63,951 nt of DNA from RUG14300 sp964561145 (GTDB lineage Bacteria > Bacillota > Clostridia > Christensenellales > CAG-1252): contig CAZLNZ010000016.1 in the NCBI GenBank assembly GCA_964561145.1, positions 1 to 63,951 on the forward strand, read 5' to 3'. Positions within the stretch are counted from its first letter, which is position 1, and each line of letters opens with the position of its first letter. The notes under the pieces were generated by a model that was given only the letters and a program-made list of their open reading frames with translations, made no database searches and was not told the DNA's origin. Made by a program: the position numbers and the translations under genes. Shown piece after piece: positions 23,935 to 34,658 of this stretch.

Positions 23935-26900
23935 TTACTTCGTCCAAGGATTATTTGTTCTAGCTCTAACAAGCTTTGACTTAATGAAGCCTTGTGCAAT
24001 CAATTCTTCCTCTGTTTCAAAATGAGGAATGTAATTGTTGGATTGTACATCGCCTTGCTTGAGCTCATAACTTTCAGCGATCAAAGCGATGATTTCCTTA
24101 GCATATTTTACGGAACGGCCGCTTCTTACCTTTAGCTTGGTAGGTGTAGCTTGATATTTAGAAGCCTTACCCGCACTCTTTGCATGGTACTTAGCAGGAA
24201 GTGTTTCGGGATCGATAGCCAAGTAGAGCAGTATATTCTTACCCTTGATTACTATCTTACATACCTTCTTTCTTCCTCTATTGATTGAATCACAAGCCCA
24301 ACTTATACGAGAACGTACATTCTTAAAGGATAGTGCATAGTTCTTAATAGCATTGTAATTAGCTTGTACTGAAGGCTCTGCCAGTGCGAGCTTTGCAGTA
24401 AAGCTTCTGTCAAGTACTTGAACTAATTGAGGACCGCTAGGTGCTCCTACCTCGAAATTAGCATCAATATTTACATCAACACTAGGAGTTTCTTCCACTT
24501 GTTGAATGTCATCATCTTGTACGGGTGCTTCTACGATAGGCTCTTCTACAATAGGAGCTTCCTCTGCATTTTCAACGACTACACTTTCTTCAACAGGAGC
24601 TTCTTCGACGACCTCTTCAACAGGAGCTTCTTCGACAACGTCCTCTACGACAGCTTCTTCGGCAGGTGTCTCTTCGACAACTTCTTCTTCGGCAGGAACT
24701 TCTACGCTGTCATCAACGATAGGTTCTTCTGCTACAGCTTCTTCTTCGACAGGCTCTTCGTCTACCGGAGCTTCGTCTGCATTTACAACCTCTTCGCTTG
24801 ATTCTTCTTCAACAGCTTCCTCTGTTTCTTCGACAGCTGTTTCCTCTTCAACTACAGACTCTTCCGTTTCTTCACTGGGAGTTTCTTCAGCGTTTTCTTC
24901 GCTTTCGTCCGCAGCAGGTGCTTCGTCAACATTGTCTACTGTTACGCTATCAGCATTCTCCTCGGTAACTTCTTCATCGTCACCTTCATCAGGATTGTTA
25001 TCATTGTGTAATTTCTTTCTACGAATTGCAAGGATTACAATAACTATGATTGCAACAACAAGTAATACTGCAAGAACAATGATCACGATAAGAACTGCTG
25101 TGCTCAAACCACCTTCTTCATCGCTAGGTTCGGGATCAACAGGAGTAATGGGATCATCAGGATTAATAGGATCATCGGGATTAACAGGGGTGTCGATGAT
25201 TTCATCCTCCACTTGAATAATTGAGTATACGGAGAATCCATCGGTTTCAAATACCATGTTATTTCCACTACGAGAAGCATCGACTATATTGATGGAACCG
25301 TCGTCAGCAACATGTACAACAATAAGCTTGTCCGAAGCAACACCTACATATGCCTCTGGTATAGGCATTGTAACCTTGAAGGTACCATCAGCCTTTTGCT
25401 CAACCTTAGCTCCGTTTACGAAGTGAATATCGTATGCTACAACAACTGTAAGTTTCTTATCCTTATAGGATTCCTTAATCTGTGCAAGTTCGCTATCACT
25501 AATGGTTGTTTTCTCTGAAGATATTTCGTAATCCGCAGGAATGGAACCATTCTTGATTTCAACGATAATTCCGTCATTTGAAGTAAACTCGTGACCAACT
25601 TCGTAAGGGTTGTCGGAGGCTCTCTTATTGATTGTCCATTGATACTCGTATTCGCTCTCGCTACCAAACTCTAGGGAATCGTTATTAAGCACAATCTTAA
25701 CGATTGCCTTATAATCACCTGACTCCACAGCTTTATCACCGCTTATTTGAATGATGTAATACTGCTCGTCAAGCTCTGCACCATTGAAGACAATGCTACA
25801 ATCTATCGTTACAGAATGCTCTTTGCCGTCATACTCAAAGGGAGAATCAGACCTAAAGTTCACTTCAACGTAAACCTTACCTTTTGTAATTACGTATTCC
25901 AAATCCTCGGGGATATTGTTAACAGCGATAGCATCACTGTCCAAGGAAGCTGAAAGCTTATAGGTACCTGCATCCTTTAATTGAAGAGGAAGGGTTACCG
26001 TTTCACCGTTCAATTCATAAACGAGGTGTTTTTGGATGAATTCTTTATCCTCTTCGGATAATTCTGTTTCAGAGAGATCTAAGTAGATGACCTTATTATT
26101 TCCGTCATAAACTCTATTCTCAGTGCAAACCCACTTAGCACCGGTTAAGTCATAGGTCTTGACAACATCGATGTCTAAACCAATGATTGCGAATACAGAG
26201 AATTCATCGGTTTCGAATTCAATGTTATCCCCATTGCGGCTAACTTCAATTTTATTAATGCTACCGTTAGCGGAGATATGAACAACGGAAAGTTTATCGG
26301 CGGATACATCTTTATAGGTTCCGGGAATAGGCATTGATACCTTGAAGTTTCCGTTAACTTCTTTTTCAGCCTTATTGCCATCGTTAAAATGGATATCGTA
26401 TGCTGATACGTAACTAATCTTCTTTCCACTATAGATATTCTGGATTATTGCCTTTTGAGTATCGGAAAGTTCAGCTACGATCGAATTAAACTCGTAATCG
26501 CCGGGAACTGAACCGCTTAATATTTTAACAATAATATTATTTGACGCAAACTCGTAACCTACTTCGAAGGGATCAATTGACACTCTCTTATTGATAACCC
26601 ATTTATAAGTATAGACGCTTTCACCGTCGAGCTCTAGAGAAGGATTAATGAGAGAGATTTCCACTTTAGCTGTATAGTCACCTGATGCTACTCCGCTTAA
26701 GCCTTCGGTCTTAATTTCATAATCTTTCTCTTTAAGGGCTGCCCCATTAAGAGTAAGCTTAACTTCATAGCTTACGTAATGTTCTTTTCCATCATATTCA
26801 AAGGGAGAATCGGAATCAAAGTTTACAACAACAGATACCTTACCCTTCTTAATTTCATACTGGAACTCTATAACAATGATTGAGTAGTCAGAATTGTTAG

Positions 26901-29900
26901 AAACCGCAGCGACATTATATGTACCAACGTTGATAACCTCAATAGGGGTATTAACAGGTTGACCGTTTAAAGTATAAGAAAGGTTTGCAAGCACTATTTC
27001 TTTATCAGCATTGCTTAATTTGGTTTCATCAAGGCTTAGGTATATCTCTTTTGCATTGCCATCGTAAGAATTGTTTTCGGGAGCAATCCATTTAGCGTCT
27101 TCAAGGTCAAATACCTTAGGACTAACATCAACGGAGTAATTGATATCCCAGCTATTTTCCTCACTATCCGCAATAACGTAATTTGAACTAATCAACTCAA
27201 AGTGAGCGGTAACAGTATATTTACCAACATGCCAATTACCAAGTTCGACTTCTTCATTGTTCTTTGAGTATGTATAGGAAACCTCTGTGAAATATTCCGG
27301 ATTGGATAATTGATACTCTACATTTATTTCATCGCCAAAGGTGTATACTTCTTCACCCAACCAGCTACCGAATTCATCTATGTCGATTGCATAAGGACGA
27401 ATTTCCCAGTCGATAGAGCTTTCGAATACATTTGTTCCATTCTTAAATATATAGTTACTATTAGATAATGTTACTTTAATAGAATAGTTGTAACTACCAC
27501 AGTCAATTCTTGTGTTAGCTCCGATCTTTTCAATAGAGTAGCAATTTTGAGGTAATACCTTACCGTAATATTCAAAGCTTGCATCATATCCTACATATTG
27601 TGCACTACCATTGTAAACGAAGGCATCCTTGTAGTTCCAAGTGATATTGGCATCTACTTGTGCCTTATCAATTGTATAGGTGTAGGAATTAAGATATTGT
27701 GCTACGACCTTGTAATTAGGGTTGGTTTCATTGAGCAAGGCAACTACTTCGTAATCACCGGCATCGATCACTCTAACTTGATCAACAGCATCACCGTTGA
27801 CGGTGTATGAAATGATACCATCAACATAGTTTTGCTCATCGTCATTCAACTCACCGCTAAGAGCAATGTAAACAGAATGTTCTTTTCCGTCATAAATATT
27901 GTTAGAATTCGATTGAATCCACTGTGTATTAACATTGAGTGTCTTAGGAAGAATTTGGATACTATTTTCAAGATTCCACTCTCTTACACCATCAGCGGTT
28001 GCATAGTTGTCACTATTCAAAGCGAAAGAAGCAACTACTGCGTATTCACCTGCATTCCAAGCGAAATCTTCTGAATCGATATCGATAACGGCACCGTTTT
28101 GGTTATATGAATAAGTAACCTCGGTATATGCATATGCAACATCGGCGGAAATACCTCTGTAAGAAACTTCAAAGGAAGAACCGTATGTAACTTTGTACTC
28201 ATCGGTCCAAGCTTCGGGAGCCTCAACGATTTTGGGAGAAACTACAATGCTTGCATTCAATACCCAAGAACGTTCCCCATCAGAAGAAACATAGTTCTCG
28301 TCTAATAATTCTACTGCAGCCTCAACAAAATACTTGCCGACATTCCACTCATAATTATCGATATCTTCGATTACGTTTTCACCATCTTTATATGTATAAA
28401 CGAGTTGTGTGTAAATCTCGGAAAGGACAGCATCGTACTCAACGGAAACCTCCTCGCCGTAAACGAAGGAGTATTGTGCATCCCAAGCTGCAGGGGCTTG
28501 AACGGTCTTGTGTGCGATACTTACGATCACATCATCACAGTCTACAACATAACCGGAAAGAGTATCGGTGATTTGCAGGCCGTAAACGCCGGAATCTTTT
28601 ACATACTTAACGGAAATGCTTTCCTCGTCGCTTAAGAATTGACCATCCTTATACCAAGCATAGGAGTAAACAGCTCCGGGAATGCCGTCGGTGATTACTG
28701 CACTGAGTTGATATTCGTTTTCTTCGTCGTATACGCAATCTACAGCACCTTCAATAGCAGCGGAGAATCCGAAAACGGGAACAAGAACTACGTCGTTCTC
28801 CGGCATGCTTTCAATAGCCTCGTTTTCGCCCTTGATTACCCAGTATAGAACGTCATATCCGTCAACTGCTTGAATTTTTGATAAAGAAGCAACGATTTCA
28901 CCATCTAATCCTGCAGGAAGTAAACCGGAGGAAACGATTTGATCGTTAACCTCATAGTCAACTCTGTAAATAGAATTTACGTTAACCTTTGCAGAGAGAT
29001 TGATATCAATCGTGTTTCTATCAAGAAGAACGGAAGCATTGTCAACGTATTTGGCAACACTGTCATAACCGTAACGTCTTATCAAATTAGCAACTCTTGA
29101 GAAAATATTTTCAAAATCAACAGTGTAGGAGTAGCTGAAGGAAATGCTGCCATCAACGAAGCAATCCAACAAAGACTTATTTGTTGCTTTGGAGGGGAGC
29201 AATTCTATAGCTTTCTCTAAATATCTTACGGAAGCATCATAGAATCTTTCAGAATTTTCGAAACGATCGAGATAAGAAACGATTTTTCCGTTAAAATCAA
29301 TTTCATCGCCCAAGATAACTTCTCTGATGTAGTCGGCATCGTATTTAGCCCAGTCAATCTTATTAATGATGCTCAAAAGCTTTTCAGCTAAACGGTTAAG
29401 CTTAGAGCTATCAGTTATAGAACTTGCACCGGGAACATTTTCATTCAACCAATTCTTAACTTGGTCGAGAGAAATATCTTGAACTCTTTCAGCCTTAGGA
29501 GCTGCAAAGTTGTAAATCTTGGTGATGAGGTTGTCAATTGTAGTATCAGTAAATTGACGATCTAGAATCTTTGAAACATAGCTACCGAAGTAGTAGTTCA
29601 TGTATTCTGCGTTGTAAACGTTAGAAATCCAGTATTGATAATCAACATCCTTAAAGAAGGAGATTGCATCGGAAATTTCAACATCGCTTAAGGATTTGTT
29701 GAATAAGTCAAAAACTATTTCCTTTTGATTATCGGTAAAGTGAGCCGAAGTATAGAACTTGCGTAAAGCCTTTGTAAATACCTCGGGAACATTGACCTCT
29801 ACTGCAACATCGGAACCATTTACGGATAATGCGATATTATTTGCAATTTTTTGTGCCAAGGTTCTGATTGAAGAAAGATTTCCGAATAAACCAAAGGATA

Positions 29901-30840
29901 AATTAAAGTCAAGATCACCGAATGCTGTGTCAACTCTCAAATTCCAATCGATAAGAGATGCCATTTGACTATCCGACATATCGGCTATTTCTTGCGGAGT
30001 GGGGATGGAACCGATTAAAGATCTAATACCATCGAGACACAAGCCGTTAGCGGAAGAATAGAGAGCAGAGCCATTGACGGAAATTTCCTTTACCGCTGCA
30101 ATTATTTGTTTGATAGAGATTGTAGCGGTGCCACCGTTTTCTTGTACGGTTTCAACTCTCTCAACAACCTTATTGGAGGCTTGATCCTTTTTTGCAATCC
30201 ACTCTTCCTCGTCGAAGTATTCACCAAGTTCTTGCTTAGCGTCCTCAACTGCGGAAACATAAGCCTCGTCAACTACGTCTTGGATAGCAGATTGAATCTT
30301 ATCGTATTCACTTTGCAAATCCTCGATTTCATCTTTCTTTGATTCGATATAACTACCGATGGCATAGTCAATGATCAAGTCGTACTCGCCATCAACATAC
30401 TTTTGGAACTCTTCCGCACTACCAAGGCGATCGACAACGTAGTCCTTGAATTGACTGAGAAGCTCAGAGCTATTCCAATCAAACTCGGAGGGATCGATAT
30501 TACCGAGGTCTTCCGGAATGTCGGCAGCAAGAGATACGCCTCCGACTTGATCAAGAATTCCATTAGCAATAACATCACGAAGTGCTGAAACAACTTTCTT
30601 TGCAAAAGACTTTACATCAGCCTTTGTAATGTCAGCATAATCGTGATAATCTCCGTTGAGCAAAAGCTCGATACCGTGAGTTGAATAGGTTAACTGAAAG
30701 TAGCTATTCGAAATCTCGGTTTCTGCAGCCACTACGGGAGCGGAAGCATTGTTACCAATCGTTGCAGCACAGCAAACGGCAACAGTAACGAATACAAACG
30801 CCATAAGTAGCAGTGTCAACTTTGTACCAATTTTTTTCAT
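23935..30840 (-). CDS. Giant single-pass surface protein with MBG-like repeats and a cytoplasmic tail domain
   Basis: A 2301-residue protein. Residues 1 to about 38 are a signal peptide. A helical ectodomain covers about 40-620. About eight repeated beta modules follow, marked by YDGKEH or FEYDGKEH and by VTYGSSFEVSY/TFGDEINVEY motifs, typical of MBG-like adhesin repeats. Two copies of an 'EVGHEFTSND...VYSIIQV' type block lie before the membrane. A Pro/Asp spacer leads to one strong membrane helix at about 1910-1940 ending in RRKK. Instead of an LPXTG signal there are some 360 cytoplasmic residues: a Glu/Val/Pro-rich stretch (about 1945-2140) and a basic 155-residue C-terminal domain with KLALAEPSVQANYNAIKNYA, VRSRISWACDSINRGRK and VRSGRSVKYAKEII. 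I recall similar domains in gut clostridial proteins but no assigned function. A TTGACA-17-TATAAT promoter precedes it. Confidence 0.85.
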   Translation of the reverse strand: MKKIGTKLTLLLMAFVFVTVAVCCAATIGNNASAPVVAAETEISNSYFQLTYSTHGIELLLNGDYHDYADITKADVKSFAKKVVSALRDVIANGILDQVGGVSLAADIPEDLGNIDPSEFDWNSSELLSQFKDYVVDRLGSAEEFQKYVDGEYDLIIDYAIGSYIESKKDEIEDLQSEYDKIQSAIQDVVDEAYVSAVEDAKQELGEYFDEEEWIAKKDQASNKVVERVETVQENGGTATISIKQIIAAVKEISVNGSALYSSANGLCLDGIRSLIGSIPTPQEIADMSDSQMASLIDWNLRVDTAFGDLDFNLSFGLFGNLSSIRTLAQKIANNIALSVNGSDVAVEVNVPEVFTKALRKFYTSAHFTDNQKEIVFDLFNKSLSDVEISDAISFFKDVDYQYWISNVYNAEYMNYYFGSYVSKILDRQFTDTTIDNLITKIYNFAAPKAERVQDISLDQVKNWLNENVPGASSITDSSKLNRLAEKLLSIINKIDWAKYDADYIREVILGDEIDFNGKIVSYLDRFENSERFYDASVRYLEKAIELLPSKATNKSLLDCFVDGSISFSYSYTVDFENIFSRVANLIRRYGYDSVAKYVDNASVLLDRNTIDINLSAKVNVNSIYRVDYEVNDQIVSSGLLPAGLDGEIVASLSKIQAVDGYDVLYWVIKGENEAIESMPENDVVLVPVFGFSAAIEGAVDCVYDEENEYQLSAVITDGIPGAVYSYAWYKDGQFLSDEESISVKYVKDSGVYGLQITDTLSGYVVDCDDVIVSIAHKTVQAPAAWDAQYSFVYGEEVSVEYDAVLSEIYTQLVYTYKDGENVIEDIDNYEWNVGKYFVEAAVELLDENYVSSDGERSWVLNASIVVSPKIVEAPEAWTDEYKVTYGSSFEVSYRGISADVAYAYTEVTYSYNQNGAVIDIDSEDFAWNAGEYAVVASFALNSDNYATADGVREWNLENSIQILPKTLNVNTQWIQSNSNNIYDGKEHSVYIALSGELNDDEQNYVDGIISYTVNGDAVDQVRVIDAGDYEVVALLNETNPNYKVVAQYLNSYTYTIDKAQVDANITWNYKDAFVYNGSAQYVGYDASFEYYGKVLPQNCYSIEKIGANTRIDCGSYNYSIKVTLSNSNYIFKNGTNVFESSIDWEIRPYAIDIDEFGSWLGEEVYTFGDEINVEYQLSNPEYFTEVSYTYSKNNEEVELGNWHVGKYTVTAHFELISSNYVIADSEENSWDINYSVDVSPKVFDLEDAKWIAPENNSYDGNAKEIYLSLDETKLSNADKEIVLANLSYTLNGQPVNTPIEVINVGTYNVAAVSNNSDYSIIVIEFQYEIKKGKVSVVVNFDSDSPFEYDGKEHYVSYEVKLTLNGAALKEKDYEIKTEGLSGVASGDYTAKVEISLINPSLELDGESVYTYKWVINKRVSIDPFEVGYEFASNNIIVKILSGSVPGDYEFNSIVAELSDTQKAIIQNIYSGKKISYVSAYDIHFNDGNKAEKEVNGNFKVSMPIPGTYKDVSADKLSVVHISANGSINKIEVSRNGDNIEFETDEFSVFAIIGLDIDVVKTYDLTGAKWVCTENRVYDGNNKVIYLDLSETELSEEDKEFIQKHLVYELNGETVTLPLQLKDAGTYKLSASLDSDAIAVNNIPEDLEYVITKGKVYVEVNFRSDSPFEYDGKEHSVTIDCSIVFNGAELDEQYYIIQISGDKAVESGDYKAIVKIVLNNDSLEFGSESEYEYQWTINKRASDNPYEVGHEFTSNDGIIVEIKNGSIPADYEISSEKTTISDSELAQIKESYKDKKLTVVVAYDIHFVNGAKVEQKADGTFKVTMPIPEAYVGVASDKLIVVHVADDGSINIVDASRSGNNMVFETDGFSVYSIIQVEDEIIDTPVNPDDPINPDDPITPVDPEPSDEEGGLSTAVLIVIIVLAVLLVVAIIVIVILAIRRKKLHNDNNPDEGDDEEVTEENADSVTVDNVDEAPAADESEENAEETPSEETEESVVEEETAVEETEEAVEEESSEEVVNADEAPVDEEPVEEEAVAEEPIVDDSVEVPAEEEVVEETPAEEAVVEDVVEEAPVEEVVEEAPVEESVVVENAEEAPIVEEPIVEAPVQDDDIQQVEETPSVDVNIDANFEVGAPSGPQLVQVLDRSFTAKLALAEPSVQANYNAIKNYALSFKNVRSRISWACDSINRGRKKVCKIVIKGKNILLYLAIDPETLPAKYHAKSAGKASKYQATPTKLKVRSGRSVKYAKEIIALIAESYELKQGDVQSNNYIPHFETEEELIAQGFIKSKLVRARTNNPWTK

Positions 30841-30882
30841 AACGTTTTACTCCTATTGTTGAAGTTATAATTTTCTTTTTAT

Positions 30883-30911
30883 ATTATATATAAAGGACGC
30901 CCCCTTGTCAA
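30883..30911 (-). promoter_or_regulatory. Strong consensus promoter of the 2301-residue surface protein gene
   Basis: Perfect TTGACA (30906-30911) and TATAAT (30883-30888), 17 bp apart, 42 bp from the start codon. The rest of the 317-bp gap to the next gene shows only A/T-rich sequence and the neighbour's terminator. Confidence 0.85.
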
Positions 30912-31117
30912 GACTTACTTTCGTAATTTTTTACATTTTCACCTATGAAATTTGCAAAATTTTCTTTTTTTCGAAAAGATTATTTTTACATGGGTGCAAA
31001 ACGCGAAATTCTTATCCAGGATTAATCTACAAACGATGACATATCTATCCCGATAAATTCAACGTATAACAAACAATTACCATCACCGCACGAATAACCG
31101 CGAGATAAACCATAAGA

Positions 31118-31146
31118 AAAAGGAGGACTATAAAAAACCTCCTTTT
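31118..31146 (-). terminator. Terminator of the InlB-type surface protein gene
   Basis: AAAAGGAGG (31118-31126) and CCTCCTTTT (31138-31146) form a 9-bp stem. On the minus strand the T residues are inside the stem end, so strength is moderate. Confidence 0.65.
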
Positions 31147-31157
31147 CCGTTTCGACT

Positions 31158-34100
31158 CTACTTCTTATCCGTTCCTTGTTTCTTACGCTTTTTATAAATT
31201 ACAAGCAACGGAATTAGTATTGCCAATAAAACCACCACCGCTATACCCATGTATAAGACCGGTTTAAACAGCTTTGCTACCGTGTCCAGCTTGCCTCCTT
31301 GCGGTACCGGTACAGTATCAGTATTCTCTTGCTTTTCAAATACCGCCGTATACTCACAATCGGCTGTTGCAACCGATACAACCTTGTCCCATCCGACAAA
31401 TTTGTAAATATACCCTTCATCGGCTATGATATCGGGGACCGACGGCGAAACAACTTTTTCGCCATACCTGTAAAGCTTTGTAAACAGGGTCTTCTCATTT
31501 GCCTTAAAGGTGATAGTGTACGTATAATATTCCGTTAATATGCCAATCGTAACATCCGAGGCAGGCATCGTGAAAGAATAGCCGCCAAGTTCTTCGCTTT
31601 CGCCGTTACCGTTCACATAATAAAACCCGGTTACATAGGCACCGTCTATTAAATTATGAACTTTTATCGTTATTTTGTCACCGACCTCGGCAGAAGATTT
31701 ATTTACACTAATTTCGGCATTTTCCGATGAAAAAGTGCCTATATAGTATAACGAGCTTATAGTGTAAACTATCGAGGGTGTCACTTCAACGATTAACTCT
31801 TGCTCCCTTACCGTATAGCTCACTTCTTTTTTTATGTTGTTTTTCAATGCAGTCAAATGACTCCTATCGGAAAGTTCAAAACCTCCCAACGCAACCTGAA
31901 CAATTGCGGAAGAGTTAATCTGAGAGCCTTCTTCGCTATAAAGTTTTAGAACAAATTTATAACCACCTGTCGATTGAATTATGCTCTCTAATTGAATTTG
32001 CGAAACATTTAACTTATAGAATTCCAATACATTGTCCATGGAAAAGTTGATTTCTCCGTCGGTACAAGCAAAAAGTATTTCCTTGTTTTCCTTAGCAGCT
32101 TTGCCTAAAACATTGGATATATCATACTTTATGCTGCAGCTCTTACAATCGACGATATATCTGTCATCCGCAGTTGTTATTCTAAGAGGATTACCATTCC
32201 AAGTTGCGAAATAATGGCTATTAAAAAGAGCAGAGTAGGTTGTATCCTCATAAGCCGCAACAACCTCCTTATTCCAGCCGTTAAACTCGTAATATTTATA
32301 TGCGGTTTCAGACTTTTGCGGCACTTCAGGCACTACCGGAAGTTCACCTTTCCAAACAGCTTGACTTTTCCCTACGCCGTCAACAATAAAGGTTACAACA
32401 AAACTTCGCTCGAAAACTGCCTCATATTTTTGTTCTCCGACAACCCTTTCAAGAGTGTCACCGACGGAATAAGTAATACCGTTGGATTTCCAACCGACAA
32501 AGCGATATTTCCTCACTCCGCTTCCTGTTTTTTCTATCACACCGAGAGCTTGCTCGTCATATATGGGAATTGAATCATAAAAATGCTCCGAAAACCTAGT
32601 AACTCCATTGATCACCCAGTAAATATTATAACTATTCGGCGTATCCGTGAATACGGGATATAAATCCAAATCACTCTTATCTGTTTGCAATCGATTACAA
32701 TCGATTATATTACCATCCTTATCCTGCCAGCCCGCAAAAGCACAGGTGTAACCTTCCCTTGTTTTAGTAGGATAAACACCCGAAAAAACCACAGAAGATC
32801 CGAGTTCTACATCTTTCACCTCACACAACGGTTCCTCCCTTATGCCATCGAAAAACCTCACCGTAACAGACTTGGCGTTGCGGTAATACTTTGCAGTCGA
32901 AGTAGTTACTTCTATATACAGCTCCCCCTCGAGCGGTGCTCTTTCCACTATGGTTTTGTCCAAAAGACCTTTTCTGAAGGATTCTTCCATCTTGGTGGGC
33001 TGATACGGAATCGGAGCAAGGGGTTCTTCTACAACCTCCGGGGCTATAGGTATATTAACCACTATAGGTGCATCTCCCGGGTCTTCTATCAACTTAGGCT
33101 CAATAGGCTTGACAACCGTGGCAGGCATCTGAGGTTCTTCGACAGCCTCCGGAGCTATAGGCTTCTCGGGGAGACCCGGGAACCCGTTTTCCAAGGGCTC
33201 GGATAACGACTTGTCCTCTAAAAAATCATTGCCAAGTATTTGCCTTGGTGTACGCGAAGAGGACACACCGATAGTATAGCTATCATCGAAATACCCTGCA
33301 TAGGTTTTGTTTACCCCCTTGTATTTGACAACATAATTAGGCAATGGATCTTCCGTTAATGCATTGCAAATACAATATAGCTGTGCCAAAAGTATTTCAT
33401 ACTTTTCGACACCGTTTTCTTTTTCCATGATCCTTCTGACAATAGTATAGTCCGGATATTGATAAATGAAATCAAGAGCTACCAAGAGGTCTATAAAATT
33501 GGAGGTCAAATCATCTTTCGATAGAATGTAAAAAATGTATTTTTCTTCATCGGTCGCACACTGCGTATACCTATTAATTAGTGCTCTAAGATTGTTAGTT
33601 GCACTGCTAGCAAGGTCTACAGCTCTTGCTTCCACCTTTCCCACGGTTACCAACGATTCCTTTTCACTCAATACCTTTGTAACAGAATCGCCAAGTATCG
33701 CACCGGACAGGGTACGATTAAGCTCTGTTACCGGTTTGGTAATATAATTTAGTATTTCCAGCTGATATAAAGCCGTCTGCTTTTCAGTCGAAGACGTGGC
33801 TTTTTCATACTCCTCCAGTTTCTTTTGATATTCATGCAATTTTCCTTGATAAGCTACATATTCGTTATATTTACTCTTATATTTTTCAAGTTCCTTTTGA
33901 TAGACGTTGTACTTTTCAAGCTTCTTCTCATATTCTGCTTTATTCTTTAAGTATTCTTCGTAAAGATCAAATCTTGTTTCCCAATCCGATTGCGCTTTAC
34001 GATAATCGTTATACGCCTGTAGCTCCTCATTGTAGCGTTCAAGAGCAGAGAGATATTCAGTATACTTTGCTTGCTCGCTTTGGTACAAATCGAATTCTTG

Positions 34101-34658
34101 AGCATAAAGAGTCTCCTTTGTCTCAAGTTTGTTATTTACCTCCAATGCATACTCGTAAGCGGAATTAATGTACTTATTTATGTCTTTACTATCAACCTTT
34201 AGGAGTGCGTGATAGGTTATGTCGACAAAGTCGTTAGCCTTTTCCGACACATCGTCAACTAAATATCGGTATAAGCCGTTTTCGTATTCGACCTTATCTC
34301 CATCAACAGTATATGGCACCCATAAAACCCTTTCACCATTATCGGCAATATATTCAAATGGGGAGAGCGTAAATGAAACACTGTCACCAATACTCTCAGC
34401 TATAATATTGGAGATATTGATTGACGTGCTATATTTGACCTTCAACTCGGAATCGTAAAGATACTCCTTTTCAAGGTCTGAAAGTTCTTCACCGATAGCC
34501 TTAGATATGACTTGATCGGTGGTCAATGTTGCAGCAAGCATATCACCGGCTTTTGCATAATTATAACTTGTGCCGGCAGCATAAGTAAACGGCGTAGCAA
34601 GAGCAAACAAAATCGCAAACAGCATCACTGATATTATCAAAAAATATTTTTTATTCAA
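31158..34658 (-). CDS. Surface protein with Tyr-rich coiled coil and InlB-type repeats
   Basis: An 1166-residue exported protein. It has a signal peptide (1 to about 27), a helical domain, and a striking Tyr/Lys/Glu heptad coiled coil at about 180-290, in which a Tyr recurs nearly every seven residues (EYEKKLEKYNVYQKELEKY and so on). A second helical domain leads to a Pro/Glu/Val-rich stalk (about 500-565) with repeated PIAPEVVEEP-like units. Listeria-Bacteroides (InlB B-type) repeats follow, recognisable from FAGWQDKDG, FVGWKSNG, FNGWNKEV and FVGWDKVV (about 640-870 and 1070-1110). The C-terminal membrane helix (about 1130-1155) ends in KKRKKQGTDKK, with no sortase motif. Translation begins at TTG, with GGGTGAT upstream. 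It lies upstream of the 2301-residue protein in the same orientation, but terminators and promoters separate them. Confidence 0.85.
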   Translation of the reverse strand: MNKKYFLIISVMLFAILFALATPFTYAAGTSYNYAKAGDMLAATLTTDQVISKAIGEELSDLEKEYLYDSELKVKYSTSINISNIIAESIGDSVSFTLSPFEYIADNGERVLWVPYTVDGDKVEYENGLYRYLVDDVSEKANDFVDITYHALLKVDSKDINKYINSAYEYALEVNNKLETKETLYAQEFDLYQSEQAKYTEYLSALERYNEELQAYNDYRKAQSDWETRFDLYEEYLKNKAEYEKKLEKYNVYQKELEKYKSKYNEYVAYQGKLHEYQKKLEEYEKATSSTEKQTALYQLEILNYITKPVTELNRTLSGAILGDSVTKVLSEKESLVTVGKVEARAVDLASSATNNLRALINRYTQCATDEEKYIFYILSKDDLTSNFIDLLVALDFIYQYPDYTIVRRIMEKENGVEKYEILLAQLYCICNALTEDPLPNYVVKYKGVNKTYAGYFDDSYTIGVSSSRTPRQILGNDFLEDKSLSEPLENGFPGLPEKPIAPEAVEEPQMPATVVKPIEPKLIEDPGDAPIVVNIPIAPEVVEEPLAPIPYQPTKMEESFRKGLLDKTIVERAPLEGELYIEVTTSTAKYYRNAKSVTVRFFDGIREEPLCEVKDVELGSSVVFSGVYPTKTREGYTCAFAGWQDKDGNIIDCNRLQTDKSDLDLYPVFTDTPNSYNIYWVINGVTRFSEHFYDSIPIYDEQALGVIEKTGSGVRKYRFVGWKSNGITYSVGDTLERVVGEQKYEAVFERSFVVTFIVDGVGKSQAVWKGELPVVPEVPQKSETAYKYYEFNGWNKEVVAAYEDTTYSALFNSHYFATWNGNPLRITTADDRYIVDCKSCSIKYDISNVLGKAAKENKEILFACTDGEINFSMDNVLEFYKLNVSQIQLESIIQSTGGYKFVLKLYSEEGSQINSSAIVQVALGGFELSDRSHLTALKNNIKKEVSYTVREQELIVEVTPSIVYTISSLYYIGTFSSENAEISVNKSSAEVGDKITIKVHNLIDGAYVTGFYYVNGNGESEELGGYSFTMPASDVTIGILTEYYTYTITFKANEKTLFTKLYRYGEKVVSPSVPDIIADEGYIYKFVGWDKVVSVATADCEYTAVFEKQENTDTVPVPQGGKLDTVAKLFKPVLYMGIAVVVLLAILIPLLVIYKKRKKQGTDKK

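Noticed and set aside
24506..25216. Long Ser/Thr-rich open frame antisense to the giant surface protein
   Set aside because: It is the reverse reading of GAA/GAG/GTT-rich codons of the acidic tail; no ribosome binding site, and the sense gene is clearly real.
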